Assembly: GCA_943842245.1 (NCBI GenBank)
Contig: CALTAJ010000001.1
Span: 248,001-312,000, forward strand
Direction of reading: 5' to 3'
Length of the DNA: 64,000 nt
Source: an uncultured Flavobacteriaceae bacterium
GTDB lineage: Bacteria > Bacteroidota > Bacteroidia > Flavobacteriales > Flavobacteriaceae
Part shown: in pieces, positions 19,017 through 28,837 of the stretch
How positions within the stretch are numbered: position 1 is the first letter of the stretch
Layout of the letters: each line of letters starts with the position of its first letter
Notes under the pieces: model-generated
The model's input: only the letters and a program-made list of their open reading frames with translations
Databases searched by the model: none
Told to the model about the DNA's origin: nothing
Translations under genes and position numbers: made by a program

Positions 19017-20345
19017 TTATTGCATATTTTGCATCATTTGCATCATTTGTTGACCTTTACCACCCTGCATCATTTTCATCATCTTACTCATTTGCTCAAA
19101 TTGCTTTATAAGCTGATTTACTTCTTGAATAGATTTTCCAGAACCTTTGGCAATTCTTGTTTTTCTACTATGATTAATTAATTGTGGCTGTGACCGCTCT
19201 TTGGGTGTCATTGAGCCTATAATAACCTCAATACCCAAGAAGGCATTATCATCGATATCCATTCCCTTTGTCATTTTCCCAACACCTGGAATCATACCCA
19301 CCAAATCTTTCATATTACCCATTTTTTTGACTTGTTGAATTTGTGAGAGAAAGTCATCAAAACCAAATTGATTTTTAGCGATTTTTTTATTGATTCTTCT
19401 AGCTTGCTCTTCATCAAATTGATCTTGGGCACGCTCGACTAAAGAAACTACATCACCCATCCCCAGTATTCGTTCTGCCATGCGATCTGGATAAAAAATA
19501 TCGATTGCCTCTAGCTTCTCACCAGTCCCAATAAATTTTATAGGTTTATCGACGATTGACTTAATAGATAATGCGGCTCCACCTCGAGTATCACCGTCTA
19601 ATTTGGTAAGCACCACGCCATCAAAATTTAGAATGTCATTAAAGGCTTTTGCTGTATTAACTGCATCTTGACCAGTCATTGAATCGACCACAAAAAGAGT
19701 TTCGGATGGATTTACTGCGGAGTGAATATTCTTAATTTCATCCATTAAAACTTCATCAACAGCTAAGCGTCCCGCAGTATCTATAATTACAATATCATTT
19801 TTATCTTTTTTTGCTTTTTCTATAGCAGCAGTTGCAATTTTTACGGGATTTTTTTCTTCTCTATCTTCATACACAGAAACACCAACTTGATCGGCTACAA
19901 TACCTAGTTGGTCTATTGCTGCAGGACGATAAACATCACAAGCTACTAGTAAAGGATTTTTTTTAAATTTCTTTTTTAAATGAAGCGCTAATTTCCCAGA
20001 AAAAGTAGTCTTTCCCGAGCCTTGAAGTCCTGACATTAAAATTACAGAGGGGTTGTCATTCAATTTTATGCTTGCGGATTCTGCTCCCATAAGCCTAGTC
20101 AATTCATCCTTTACGATTTTGACCAATAGCTGACCCGGTTTTAAGCTGGTTAAAACTTTTTGGCCTAAAGCCTTTTCTTTAACTGTTACAGTAAATTCTT
20201 TAGCAATTTTGAAATTTACATCTGCATCCAACAATGCTCTTCTAATCTCTTTGAGGGTTTCTGCTACATTAATTTCAGTAATTTTTCCATGTCCCTTAAG
20301 AATCTGAAAAGCTTTATCAAATTTACTACTAAGATTATCAAACAT
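19017..20345 (-). CDS. ffh: Signal recognition particle protein Ffh
   Basis: SRP GTPase that binds signal sequences of nascent membrane and secreted proteins and docks with FtsY; 442 residues. The N domain is followed by the G domain with G1 loop GLQGSGKTT (about 108-116), DVYRPAAIDQL, DTAGR and TKLDGDTRGGAAL. The C-terminal M domain ends in a methionine-rich tail (MMKMMQGGKGQ and QQMMQMMQ) that forms the signal-peptide groove. It is complete and intact. The 4.5S RNA gene was not seen in the window. Confidence 0.97.
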   Translation of the reverse strand: MFDNLSSKFDKAFQILKGHGKITEINVAETLKEIRRALLDADVNFKIAKEFTVTVKEKALGQKVLTSLKPGQLLVKIVKDELTRLMGAESASIKLNDNPSVILMSGLQGSGKTTFSGKLALHLKKKFKKNPLLVACDVYRPAAIDQLGIVADQVGVSVYEDREEKNPVKIATAAIEKAKKDKNDIVIIDTAGRLAVDEVLMDEIKNIHSAVNPSETLFVVDSMTGQDAVNTAKAFNDILNFDGVVLTKLDGDTRGGAALSIKSIVDKPIKFIGTGEKLEAIDIFYPDRMAERILGMGDVVSLVERAQDQFDEEQARRINKKIAKNQFGFDDFLSQIQQVKKMGNMKDLVGMIPGVGKMTKGMDIDDNAFLGIEVIIGSMTPKERSQPQLINHSRKTRIAKGSGKSIQEVNQLIKQFEQMSKMMKMMQGGKGQQMMQMMQNMQ

Positions 20346-20393
20346 TTTTTATTTGAAATTTGAGTTTAAACAAAAATAATAAATGCTGCTTAA

Positions 20394-21278
20394 TTAATTA
20401 CTATGATGATTGTGTGAATGAAACATCAATCCCATTACAACAACGTGAGGAAAGGTGATAGCAGCTAAAAACGAAAAGAAAATAGATAAATATTGATCTT
20501 TAGGAAGTGAACCAAAAAAATATGACGATACCATAATAATCAAAGCTAAAATCCAATACAAAAAAGCAGATTTAAAGTACATTTTATAGGGTGAATGTTC
20601 CTTTGCCCCATAGAGATATTTAATCTGTGAATTTAATGATGGAATACTGTGCCAAAGAACAAAATAAAGTCCAAATCCAAAAAGTAAGGATCCTTTCCAA
20701 AAAAGAAGACTTAAAATAATTAAGAGTGTCGTCTCAATTAAAAATAATTTAAAATCCTTGATTTTAATGAACATAAAAATCAGTAAAACACTACCAATAA
20801 TAAGAAGTGAAATTTTAAAGATTCTAAAAGGAATTCTTACAGATGAAATTTCAAAAATAATATCTTCAACTTCAGAATTATGAAAAGAGAAAAGCAACAG
20901 GAAAATAGTAGCTCCATAAAATGTGTAAAACAATAACGGTTGTTTTATATAATCTAATTTATCCTGCCAATGTTGTTCTCCAAAATGATAACAACTTACT
21001 ATTACAAAAGTTAAAAGGGCAATGCCTGGAATAAAATAGAAAATCATAATCCCTAAAAAAACAACCCCTAAATATATAACTAGAAAAGATAGGCCAAGAA
21101 AGGAATTATTTCTAAGTTTTTTTTTTGATAAAATTTTAAGATCATTTGCACCGTGTAATATACCAAAAGACAGTATTCCTAATGCTGAAACAATATTTTG
21201 TATACTCTCAGAGCAAAAAAGTGAAAAAACAACACACAAAAGGGTGAAAACCTGTTTAGATATTATCTTTTTAGGCAT
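20394..21278 (-). CDS. blh: Beta-carotene 15,15'-dioxygenase Blh (retinal synthesis)
   Basis: Polytopic membrane enzyme of the Brp/Blh family, which cleaves beta-carotene into two retinal molecules, the chromophore of proteorhodopsin. The ATG at 21278 gives 294 residues; a TTG nine codons upstream is possible. Conserved histidines sit in membrane segments: H42 in LHGANDL, H98 and H103 in YHFGEQHW, H210 in LWHSIPSL, and H278 in FPHVVVM. These are the proposed iron ligands and family signature. About eight hydrophobic segments are visible. It is divergent from the proteorhodopsin gene, 111 bp away, an arrangement known from other marine Flavobacteria. A carotenoid (crt) operon is not in the window, so beta-carotene must be made by genes elsewhere. 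Confidence 0.93.
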   Translation of the reverse strand: MPKKIISKQVFTLLCVVFSLFCSESIQNIVSALGILSFGILHGANDLKILSKKKLRNNSFLGLSFLVIYLGVVFLGIMIFYFIPGIALLTFVIVSCYHFGEQHWQDKLDYIKQPLLFYTFYGATIFLLLFSFHNSEVEDIIFEISSVRIPFRIFKISLLIIGSVLLIFMFIKIKDFKLFLIETTLLIILSLLFWKGSLLFGFGLYFVLWHSIPSLNSQIKYLYGAKEHSPYKMYFKSAFLYWILALIIMVSSYFFGSLPKDQYLSIFFSFLAAITFPHVVVMGLMFHSHNHHSN

Positions 21279-21364
21279 TGTAAATGAAGAAGTTAAAGTT
21301 TTCAATAGAAAATATTCATTAAAAATTAAGTAAATAAGTTTAGTTTTTTCTACATTTAACTGAA

Positions 21365-21372
21365 CAAAAATA
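21365..21372 (-). promoter_or_regulatory. Candidate -7 box for blh
   Basis: The minus strand reads TATTTTTG, a match to the flavobacterial -7 consensus TAnnTTTG, about 87 bp before the blh ATG. No clear -33 TTTG is seen upstream (that region is the proteorhodopsin start). The only similar plus-strand element is TACATTTA at 21351-21358 for proteorhodopsin, with one mismatch. Confidence 0.35.
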
Positions 21373-21389
21373 AATAATTAATATTAATC

Positions 21390-22115
21390 ATGGAAAAAAT
21401 TATAAGTTTAATGACTGTAGTGCCAGCAATGGCTACAGACGACTACGTAGGATTTACATTTTTCGTAGGATGTATGGCGATGATGGCAGCATCAGCGTTC
21501 TTCTTTCTTTCAATGAACTCATTCGACAATAAATGGAAAACTTCTATTTTGGTGTCTGGATTAATTACGTTCATTGCAGCAGTACACTATTGGTACATGC
21601 GAGATTATTGGGCAACCAATATGACCTCACCTACATTTTTTAGATATGTAGATTGGGTGCTTACTGTGCCTTTAATGTGCGTTGAATTTTACTTAATTCT
21701 TAAAGCAGCTGGTGCTACAAAACAATTAATGTGGAAAATGATTTTCGCTTCTATTGTAATGTTAGTGACTGGATATTTTGGAGAAGCAGTTTATACTACT
21801 GGATCAGGTCCTGCTGTATGGGGACTCGTTTCAGGACTTGCATACTTCTACATTGCATATGAAATATGGTTAGGTGGTGCTTCAAAATTAGCAGCAGCCG
21901 CAGGTGGAGCTGTTCAATCTGCACACAGAGCACTATGTTGGTTTGTTCTTGCAGGATGGGCAATTTATCCAATTGGATACATGGCTGGTACTGAAGGATG
22001 GTACAGCGGAATATTTGGTGGTCTGCCAATGGATGTTATTTACAATGTTGGAGATGCTATCAACAAAATTGGATTCGGTTTAGTTGTCTACAAATTAGCT
22101 GTTGATTCTAAATAG
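21390..22115 (+). CDS. Proteorhodopsin, green-tuned light-driven proton pump
   Basis: Seven-helix retinal protein of 241 residues. Helix C carries the proton-pump triad D88, T92 and E99 (RYVDWVLTVPLMCVEF), equivalent to D97/T101/E108 of the reference protein: Schiff-base counterion and cytoplasmic proton donor. M96 occupies the spectral-tuning site (position 105), where Leu or Met gives green absorption and Gln blue. H66 (AAVHYW) matches the counterion-modulating H75. K226 in DAINKIGFG is the retinal-binding lysine with D222 one turn before it. The pump triad excludes the NQ (sodium) and chloride types. It exports protons across the inner membrane in light. A palindromic terminator follows 33 bp after the stop, so it is probably monocistronic. 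Confidence 0.98.
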   Translation: MEKIISLMTVVPAMATDDYVGFTFFVGCMAMMAASAFFFLSMNSFDNKWKTSILVSGLITFIAAVHYWYMRDYWATNMTSPTFFRYVDWVLTVPLMCVEFYLILKAAGATKQLMWKMIFASIVMLVTGYFGEAVYTTGSGPAVWGLVSGLAYFYIAYEIWLGGASKLAAAAGGAVQSAHRALCWFVLAGWAIYPIGYMAGTEGWYSGIFGGLPMDVIYNVGDAINKIGFGLVVYKLAVDSK

Positions 22116-22148
22116 TTTTATTTTTTATAGAACTTTATGAAAAAGATT

Positions 22149-22179
22149 AAAATCGCTCCTAGGAGCGATTTTTTTTTAC
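22149..22179. terminator. Bidirectional palindromic terminator between proteorhodopsin and argS
   Basis: A perfect 24-bp palindrome (arm AAAATCGCTCCT, 22149-22172) is followed by T residues on the plus strand, giving a standard Rho-independent terminator for proteorhodopsin. On the minus strand the same stem directly follows the argS stop at 22176-22178 and is followed by a T-rich run, so it can serve both convergent genes. Confidence 0.85.
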
Positions 22180-23960
22180 ATACTATCAGGTACTTCTATT
22201 CCTAAAAGTCCTGAAGCATTTGAAACAACTTCGGCAACTTTTTGAGATAGTGCAATCCTAAAACTTTTTAAATTTTTGTCTTTTATACCAAGAATTGATA
22301 AGTTTTGGTAGAAAGTGTTATAACACTTTACTAAATCATATAGATAATTAGCGATCACTGCAGGACTGTATTGCTCTCCTGCAAGACTTACAGCGTCTGG
22401 ATAACGCCCTAATTGTTTTATTAATTCACGCTCCTTATTATTCAAACTTAATGTATTATCAATTCCAGAAATTGTTGTTGGTGCACGCTTAATTAAAGTT
22501 TTAATTCTTGCATGTGTATACTGAATAAAAGGTCCTGTATTACCATTAAAATCAATTGATGCTTTCGGATCAAAAAGTATACTTTTTTTAGGGTCTACCT
22601 TAAGAATAAAATATTTTAAAGCCCCAAGAGCAATATTTTCGTATAAGTTATCACGCTGTTTACAGGATAATGAATCTAACTTCCCAACTTCTTCTGAAAT
22701 CAGTTTAGCTTGGATAATCATATTAGAAATTAAATCATCTGCATCTACAACTGTGCCTTCCCTACTTTTCATTTTACCACTAGGAAGATCAACCATACCA
22801 TAACTCAAATGATAAAGAGACTGAGCCCATTCAAAGCCTAACTTTTTTAAGATTAAAAACAATACTTTAAAATGATAATCTTGTTCATTCCCAACCGTGT
22901 AAACCATTCCTTTTAGATTAGGATTGTCTTCAAGACGTTTTAAAGCAGTTCCCAAATCTTGAGTCATATAAACTGAAGTCCCATCTTTACGAAGCAGAAG
23001 TTTTTGATCCAAACCTTCATTAGTTAAATCAATCCAAACCGAACCATCTTCTTTTTTATAAAAAACATGATCTTTAATTCCTTTGTCAATTATTCTTTTC
23101 CCTAGAAGGTAAGTATCACTTTCATAGTAGTAAGAATCAAATGAAACTCCTAAATTCTTATATGTAATTTCAAAACCTTCATAAACCCATTGATTCATTT
23201 TATTCCATAATACTCTAACTTCCTCATCATTAGATTCCCAGAGACGAAGCATTTCTTGAGCTTCAATTAATATTGGAGCTTTCTGCTTTGCTTCATCCAG
23301 TAATAATCCATCATCAACAAGATTTGCAATTTCTTTTTTATATTCTGAGTCAAATATGACATAGTATTTACCTACTAATTGATCTCCTTTTATGTTTGAA
23401 TTATCAGGTGTCTCTCCTTTTCCAAATTTCTTCCAAGCAACCATAGATTTACAAATATGGATACCACGATCATTAATGATTTGTGTTTTAACAACTCTGT
23501 TACCATTGGCTTCAAGGATTCTTGAGACAGAATAACCTAAAACATTATTTCTAATGTGACCCAAATGAAGAGGTTTATTTGTGTTTGGAGAAGAAAATTC
23601 CACCATAACCTCATTAGCATCTTTACCTAATACTTTATGTCCATAATTATCTAGTTTAAAAATATTTTGAAATTGCTCTAAATAAAAAAAGTTGCTTAAA
23701 CTTAAGTTAAGAAAACCTTTTACTACATTATATGATATAACAGATTTGTTAGTATTAATGAGATGATCTCCTATTGCATCCCCTAATTTTTCTGGATTTA
23801 TTTTGATGTAGTTTAATAAAGGAAATACCAGAAGAGTTATGTCTCCTTCAAACTCTTTTCGAGTAGTTTGAAATTCAAAAGTTTTTATGTTAACCTGAAA
23901 TTTAGCTTTTAAAAAGCTACATATAGGATTAGTCAAAATAGCATTATAGTCAATACTCAT
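22176..23960 (-). CDS. argS: Arginyl-tRNA synthetase
   Basis: Class I aminoacyl-tRNA synthetase of 594 residues. It shows the N-terminal Arg-tRNA additional domain (about 1-115), the HIGH-type motif in PLHLGHIRNN, and the KMSKS-type motif in GKMKSREGT, followed by the helical anticodon-binding DALR domain with QYTHARIKT near 480. The frame is intact and ends in the shared terminator palindrome. It is essential and single copy as far as the window shows. Confidence 0.97.
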   Translation of the reverse strand: MSIDYNAILTNPICSFLKAKFQVNIKTFEFQTTRKEFEGDITLLVFPLLNYIKINPEKLGDAIGDHLINTNKSVISYNVVKGFLNLSLSNFFYLEQFQNIFKLDNYGHKVLGKDANEVMVEFSSPNTNKPLHLGHIRNNVLGYSVSRILEANGNRVVKTQIINDRGIHICKSMVAWKKFGKGETPDNSNIKGDQLVGKYYVIFDSEYKKEIANLVDDGLLLDEAKQKAPILIEAQEMLRLWESNDEEVRVLWNKMNQWVYEGFEITYKNLGVSFDSYYYESDTYLLGKRIIDKGIKDHVFYKKEDGSVWIDLTNEGLDQKLLLRKDGTSVYMTQDLGTALKRLEDNPNLKGMVYTVGNEQDYHFKVLFLILKKLGFEWAQSLYHLSYGMVDLPSGKMKSREGTVVDADDLISNMIIQAKLISEEVGKLDSLSCKQRDNLYENIALGALKYFILKVDPKKSILFDPKASIDFNGNTGPFIQYTHARIKTLIKRAPTTISGIDNTLSLNNKERELIKQLGRYPDAVSLAGEQYSPAVIANYLYDLVKCYNTFYQNLSILGIKDKNLKSFRIALSQKVAEVVSNASGLLGIEVPDSM

Positions 23961-24035
23961 GTTTCAATTTGGTAATAAAGATAATTATTATGGATTGATT
24001 ATGCACTGCTAGTTTAATGGCTTATATTTATAAAA

Positions 24036-24461
24036 ATGTTATTAAATGTTTCTTATAACGACCCAAGTCAAAAAAAATCTATTGATCAAGAAGTTGGTAG
24101 GACTTTTTCATTAAAGAAACGATGGAGTTTAGGTGGTATCGGTTCTAAAAAACTAATTATTAACAGCGCTTCAATTGATATTCATAATTTATTGATCTTA
24201 GACCAAAATATCAATACTTGTAATATAGAGCTACGTCCTAAGGGAATAATAGTCAGATTTAGAAGTTTGTTAGAAACATATGGCCTAATTATTCCATATT
24301 ACAAGTTGAAGATTTACAAAGGTAAATCTCAAGAATACTCTATTTATTTAGACCATTATTTTGTTAAAATACTTGCTGACTCGAGTGATATCCATAAATT
24401 CGTTAAAAAAATAAACAGACAAAAGGCTTTAAACTCTCCTCCAAATTTAGAAGATTTATAA
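24036..24461 (+). CDS. Small conserved-looking protein of unknown function
   Basis: I do not recognise this 141-residue protein. It lacks a signal peptide and membrane segments and looks cytosolic. Alternating hydrophobic residues over about 20-115 (KKLIINSASIDI, IELRPKGIIVRF, YYKLKIYKGK, EYSIYLDHYFVKIL) suggest a mostly beta-strand domain, possibly of PH/GRAM-like shape, ending in a basic helix (HKFVKKINRQKA) and an acidic tail. It stands alone on the plus strand between argS and gltA and runs convergent with gltA, 5 bp apart. The coding call rests on length, codon usage and lack of a better frame on the other strand. Confidence 0.75.
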   Translation: MLLNVSYNDPSQKKSIDQEVGRTFSLKKRWSLGGIGSKKLIINSASIDIHNLLILDQNINTCNIELRPKGIIVRFRSLLETYGLIIPYYKLKIYKGKSQEYSIYLDHYFVKILADSSDIHKFVKKINRQKALNSPPNLEDL

Positions 24462-24466
24462 CTTTT

Positions 24467-25732
24467 TTAAACTGGACGGTGATTACTTCCTGAATAAATC
24501 TGTCGTGGACGCCCAATTGGTTCATTATTTTTTCGCATCTCAGACCATTGTGCAATCCATCCAGGAAGCCTTCCTAAAGCAAACATTACGGTAAACATTT
24601 CTGTTGGGATTCCTAAGGCACGATAAATAATTCCGGAATAAAAATCTACATTAGGATAAAGTTTTCTTTCAATAAAATATGGATCACATAAGGCTTCTTT
24701 TTCTAATGCCTTCGCAATATTTAAAACTGGGTCATCAATTCCCAACTCATCTAAAACCTCATCGGCTGCTTTTTTAATGATACGCGCTCTGGGATCAAAG
24801 TTTTTATATACTCTGTGACCAAATCCCATTAAACGGAATGGATCATTTTTATCTTTGGCTTTCTCCATATACTTTTTTGTATCCCCGCCGTCATGTTTAA
24901 TAGATTCTAACATTTCAATCACCGCCTGGTTTGCACCTCCATGAAGTGGACCCCATAGAGCTGATATTCCAGCAGAAACAGAAGCAAAAAGACCTGCATG
25001 GGAAGAACCAACTATTCTTACTGTAGAAGTTGAACAATTTTGTTCATGGTCAGCATGTAAAATTAATAATTTATTTAAAGCATTAACAACAACTGAACTA
25101 GGTTCATAATCTTGATGCGGAAGTTTAAACATCATATGAGCAATATTTTGAACATATGAAAGGGATGTGTTGGCATAATTAAGCGGAAGCCCCTTTACTT
25201 TTCTGTGAGTCCAAGAAGCTAAAATTGGAAACTTGGCAATCAACATAATAATTGCCTCCCGTACATCATCTTCAGACTCAATATCTACAGAAGAAGGGTT
25301 AAATGCAATTAATCCTGAGGTTAAAGAGGAAAGGACACCCATAGGATGGGCTGACTTAGGAAAACTTTTTAAAATTGACTTTAAATCTTCATCAACTAAA
25401 GAATCTTTTCTTATTTCATTATTAAAATAATTTAATTCTTTTTTTGACGGCATATCACCAAAAATTAATAAAAAAGCAACTTCAATAAAACTTGCTTTTT
25501 CACATAAATCTTCGATGGAATAACCTCTATATCTTAAGATTCCTTCTTCCCCATCGAGAAAAGTGATATCACTCTTGCAAGAACCTGTATTTTTATATCC
25601 AGGATCGTATGTAATTAAACCAGTTTGAGATCGAAGTGATTTTATATCAATTCCTTTTTCATTTTCTGAACCTTCTACTAGGGGGAATTCAAAGTCTTTA
25701 CCTTTATATGACAATTTTACTTTTTCACTCAT
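24467..25732 (-). CDS. gltA: Citrate synthase
   Basis: Condenses acetyl-CoA with oxaloacetate at the entry of the TCA cycle; 421 residues, the size of the hexameric type II bacterial enzyme. Catalytic regions are visible: HADHEQNCSTSTVR (first histidine), GPLHGGANQAV (second histidine), and MGFGHRVYKNFDPRA (binding histidine and arginine). The N-terminal beta-domain typical of the NADH-regulated form is present (residues 1-50). It lies 35 bp downstream of eno on the same strand, so carA-eno-gltA may form one transcript. Confidence 0.97.
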   Translation of the reverse strand: MSEKVKLSYKGKDFEFPLVEGSENEKGIDIKSLRSQTGLITYDPGYKNTGSCKSDITFLDGEEGILRYRGYSIEDLCEKASFIEVAFLLIFGDMPSKKELNYFNNEIRKDSLVDEDLKSILKSFPKSAHPMGVLSSLTSGLIAFNPSSVDIESEDDVREAIIMLIAKFPILASWTHRKVKGLPLNYANTSLSYVQNIAHMMFKLPHQDYEPSSVVVNALNKLLILHADHEQNCSTSTVRIVGSSHAGLFASVSAGISALWGPLHGGANQAVIEMLESIKHDGGDTKKYMEKAKDKNDPFRLMGFGHRVYKNFDPRARIIKKAADEVLDELGIDDPVLNIAKALEKEALCDPYFIERKLYPNVDFYSGIIYRALGIPTEMFTVMFALGRLPGWIAQWSEMRKNNEPIGRPRQIYSGSNHRPV

Positions 25733-25767
25733 TTTTTAATTATTTTATGGGAGAAATCTAGTTCTTT

Positions 25768-27060
25768 TTATACTTTGTGCTTAAATGCTTTCTCTTTTGG
25801 GAAATAAGCCAAGTCATTCAACTCTTCTTCAATTCGGAGAAGTTGATTATATTTTGCCATGCGGTCACTTCGAGATGCTGATCCTGTTTTAATTTGACCA
25901 GTATTTAGAGCAACTGCTAAGTCAGCAATAGTATTATCTTCAGTTTCACCAGATCTGTGGGACATCACTGAGGTGTAACCAGCTCGGTGAGCCATATCGA
26001 CAGCAGCAATAGTTTCAGATAGAGTTCCGATTTGATTAACCTTAATCAAAATTGAGTTTGCTATGCCCTCTTTAATTCCTCTATCAAGACGATGTACGTT
26101 AGTTACAAACAAATCATCACCTACAAGTTGAACCTTATCACCTGCCTTTTCTGTAAGAAATTTCCAACCTTCCCAATCGTTTTCATCCATACCATCCTCA
26201 ATAGAGATAATCGGATATTTGTTTGACAATTCTACAAGGTAAGTTGCTTGTTCTTCGGAACTTCTTATTAATCCCTTATCTCCTTCAAAAATTGTATAGT
26301 CATAAACGCCATTTTTATAAAATTCCGCGGCTGCACAATCTAATGCAATCATAACCTCAGACCCTATTTTATATCCTGCATTTTCAATTGCCTTGATAAT
26401 TGTTTCTAAAGCATCTTCTGTTCCATCCAACTCTGGAGCAAAACCACCTTCGTCTCCAACAGCAGTACTTAAATTACGATCATGTAATACCTTTTTAAGG
26501 TTGTGAAAAATTTCAGATCCCATTTGCATGGCATTTGAAAATGAAGAGGCTCCGACAGGCATAACCATAAACTCTTGAAATGCAATAGGAGCGTCTGAGT
26601 GTGAACCTCCATTAATGATATTCATCATGGGAACTGGAAGTGTTTTAGCATTTACACCACCAATATATCTATAAAGTGGAAGACCAAGTTCATTTGCGGC
26701 AGCTTTTGCTACTGCAAGGGAAACACCTAAAATTGCATTAGCACCAAGTTTAGACTTATTACTAGTGCCATCCAGTTTTATCATTACATTATCAATTTCT
26801 TCTTGACTAAAAACTGATACCCCTACTATTTCTTGGGAAATTAATTGATTCACATTTTCAACAGCTTTTCCAACTGCTTTACCCATATAAGCTGATCCGC
26901 CATCACGAAGTTCAACTGCTTCATGCTCTCCAGTTGAAGCCCCCGATGGAACTGCTGCTCTTCCTAAAATTCCATTTTCTGTAATTACATCTACTTCAAC
27001 CGTTGGATTTCCTCTTGAATCAAATATCTGTCTTGCATGTACGCTAATAATAATACTCAT
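25768..27060 (-). CDS. eno: Enolase
   Basis: Glycolytic enzyme interconverting 2-phosphoglycerate and phosphoenolpyruvate; 430 residues, full length. Visible landmarks: [15 protein letters not shown] at the start, [15 protein letters not shown], the magnesium and catalytic regions [22 protein letters not shown] and VGDDLFVTN, the catalytic lysine in [11 protein letters not shown], and the signature [10 protein letters not shown]. It is 23 bp from carA on the same strand. The intact frame and typical motifs leave no doubt about identity. Confidence 0.98.
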   Translation of the reverse strand: MSIIISVHARQIFDSRGNPTVEVDVITENGILGRAAVPSGASTGEHEAVELRDGGSAYMGKAVGKAVENVNQLISQEIVGVSVFSQEEIDNVMIKLDGTSNKSKLGANAILGVSLAVAKAAANELGLPLYRYIGGVNAKTLPVPMMNIINGGSHSDAPIAFQEFMVMPVGASSFSNAMQMGSEIFHNLKKVLHDRNLSTAVGDEGGFAPELDGTEDALETIIKAIENAGYKIGSEVMIALDCAAAEFYKNGVYDYTIFEGDKGLIRSSEEQATYLVELSNKYPIISIEDGMDENDWEGWKFLTEKAGDKVQLVGDDLFVTNVHRLDRGIKEGIANSILIKVNQIGTLSETIAAVDMAHRAGYTSVMSHRSGETEDNTIADLAVALNTGQIKTGSASRSDRMAKYNQLLRIEEELNDLAYFPKEKAFKHKV

Positions 27061-27083
27061 ATAATATAGTTCTAAATTGGTTT

Positions 27084-28184
27084 TTAATTATTGATATATT
27101 CTTTAAAAATATCAAAAAGATAAGTCGCGTCATTTGGACCAGGTCCAGCTTCAGGATGATATTGTACTGAAAAACATTTATTATTTTTCATTCGCATACC
27201 TGCTAATGTTCCATCGTTGAGATGAACATGAGTAACTTCAATCTCTGGATGTGCTTTAGCAACATCCATATCTACAGCAAAACCATGATTTTGAGATGTG
27301 ATTTCTCCTTTCCCAGTTAGTAAGTTTTTAACTGGATGGTTAATGCCGCGGTGTCCGTTAAACATCTTAAAAGTTGGAATACCATTAGCTAAAGCAATGA
27401 TTTGATGTCCTAAACAAATTCCAAATAAAGGTTTATTTTTATCTATAATAGCTTTAGCTAGGGCTTGAGCTTCTTTAAGCGGTTCTGGATCACCAGGCCC
27501 ATTTGATATAAAATATCCATCTGGATTCCACGATTCAAGCTCATCAAAAGAAGTATTATACGGAAATACTTTAACAAATATATCTCTTTCAATCATATGA
27601 TTTAAAATATTTTGCTTAATCCCTAAATCTAGTGTAGCAACTTTATACGCAGCATCGGGATTGCCAACAGTATATGCTTCTTTAGTAGAAACCTTTGACG
27701 CCAAATCTAAACCTACCATACTTGGAATGTCTAACAATTCTTTAAGTAATCGTTCTTCAGCTCCCACTTCGGTTGAAATTACTGCATTCATTGCACCGTG
27801 TTCTCGAATATAATTAACCAATGCACGAGTATCGACATCAGAAATAGTGACTAACTCATATCGCTTTAAATATTTGTATAAAGACTGATCACCACTCGGT
27901 CTTGAATAATTAAAGCTAAAATCTTTACAAATTAAACCTGATATTGAAATTTTTTTTGATTGAGATTCTTGATTCAAAACACCATAGTTTCCGATATGGG
28001 TATTTGTAGTTACCATGAGTTGACCAAAATAAGAGGGATCAGTGAAAATTTCTTGATACCCTGTCATACCGGTGTTAAAACAAATTTCTCCAAATGCACT
28101 TCCTTCAATGCCTATTGACTTCCCAAAAAATTGAGTTCCGTCTGCAAGAAGCACGAATGCCTTTTTTTTAGATCTGTATTCCAT
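27084..28184 (-). CDS. carA: Carbamoyl-phosphate synthase small subunit
   Basis: Glutaminase subunit that supplies ammonia to CarB for pyrimidine and arginine synthesis. The ATG at 28184 gives 366 residues; the frame extends three codons to a TTG. The N-terminal CPSase domain (about 1-150) starts with [16 protein letters not shown] and contains [18 protein letters not shown]. The C-terminal class I amidotransferase domain has [10 protein letters not shown], the nucleophile cysteine in [12 protein letters not shown], and [12 protein letters not shown] with the catalytic histidine and glutamate. The large subunit gene is not in the window. A strong terminator separates it from rplQ upstream, so it needs its own promoter in the 76-bp gap. 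Confidence 0.96.
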   Translation of the reverse strand: MEYRSKKKAFVLLADGTQFFGKSIGIEGSAFGEICFNTGMTGYQEIFTDPSYFGQLMVTTNTHIGNYGVLNQESQSKKISISGLICKDFSFNYSRPSGDQSLYKYLKRYELVTISDVDTRALVNYIREHGAMNAVISTEVGAEERLLKELLDIPSMVGLDLASKVSTKEAYTVGNPDAAYKVATLDLGIKQNILNHMIERDIFVKVFPYNTSFDELESWNPDGYFISNGPGDPEPLKEAQALAKAIIDKNKPLFGICLGHQIIALANGIPTFKMFNGHRGINHPVKNLLTGKGEITSQNHGFAVDMDVAKAHPEIEVTHVHLNDGTLAGMRMKNNKCFSVQYHPEAGPGPNDATYLFDIFKEYINN

Positions 28185-28201
28185 ATTATACAAAATAAAT
28201 C

Positions 28202-28235
28202 AAAAAAAAGGATAAACTAAAACGTTTATCCTTTT
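28202..28235 (-). terminator. Rho-independent terminator of the ribosomal super-operon
   Basis: Downstream of rplQ on the minus strand lies a 12-bp perfect stem (arms 28224-28235 and 28206-28217, six-base loop) followed by a run of T. It ends the long operon that starts at rpsL and separates it from carA. Confidence 0.85.
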
Positions 28236-28260
28236 ATATAGTTAGGTTTAAAAAAAAATA

Positions 28261-28815
28261 CTAATCTTCTTTTGGATCCTTTCCTAATGCAGAGTCTGAT
28301 GGTGATGATTCTTCAATAGAAGCTTCATTTGATACAGGTTTATTTTCTATCAATGTCTCTTCATTTTCATCTCCCGTTTTTAATATATTAGTTTTCACCT
28401 TACTCCCACCACGTCTTCTAGGTTTCTTTTTTGTCTTGGCTTCAGATTTGTAAACTTCATTAAAGTCAACCAACTCAATCATCGCCATAGAAGCGTTATC
28501 ACCTAATCGATTTCCAAGTCTTATAACTCTTGTATATCCCCCTGGACGGTCACCTACTTTTAGAGCAATTTCTCTAAATAATTCTGCAACTGCGGTTTTA
28601 TCTCTCAATGAAGAAAAAGCTAATCTTCTGTTATGTGTAGTATCTAATTTGGATTTTGTAATTACAGGCTCAATAAACTGTTTAAGAGCTTTTGCCTTAG
28701 TAAGAGTAGTATTAATACGTTTATGCTCAATGAGAGAGCAAGACATATTGGCTAACATCGAACTCCTGTGAGCCGATTTACGCCCTAAATGTTTTACTTT
28801 TTTTCCGTGTCTCAT
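28261..28815 (-). CDS. rplQ: 50S ribosomal protein L17 with an acidic C-terminal extension
   Basis: The conserved L17 core ([17 protein letters not shown] at the start; [23 protein letters not shown] near 95-117) lines the peptide exit region of the large subunit. It is 184 residues, whereas the classic protein is about 115-130. The extra tail has a basic patch ([13 protein letters not shown]) followed by an acidic, serine-rich end ([17 protein letters not shown]). Such tails are common in Bacteroidetes L17; their role is unknown. It is the last gene of the operon. Confidence 0.96.
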   Translation of the reverse strand: MRHGKKVKHLGRKSAHRSSMLANMSCSLIEHKRINTTLTKAKALKQFIEPVITKSKLDTTHNRRLAFSSLRDKTAVAELFREIALKVGDRPGGYTRVIRLGNRLGDNASMAMIELVDFNEVYKSEAKTKKKPRRRGGSKVKTNILKTGDENEETLIENKPVSNEASIEESSPSDSALGKDPKED

Positions 28816-28837
28816 TTTTTTTATTTAAAAATATGGA

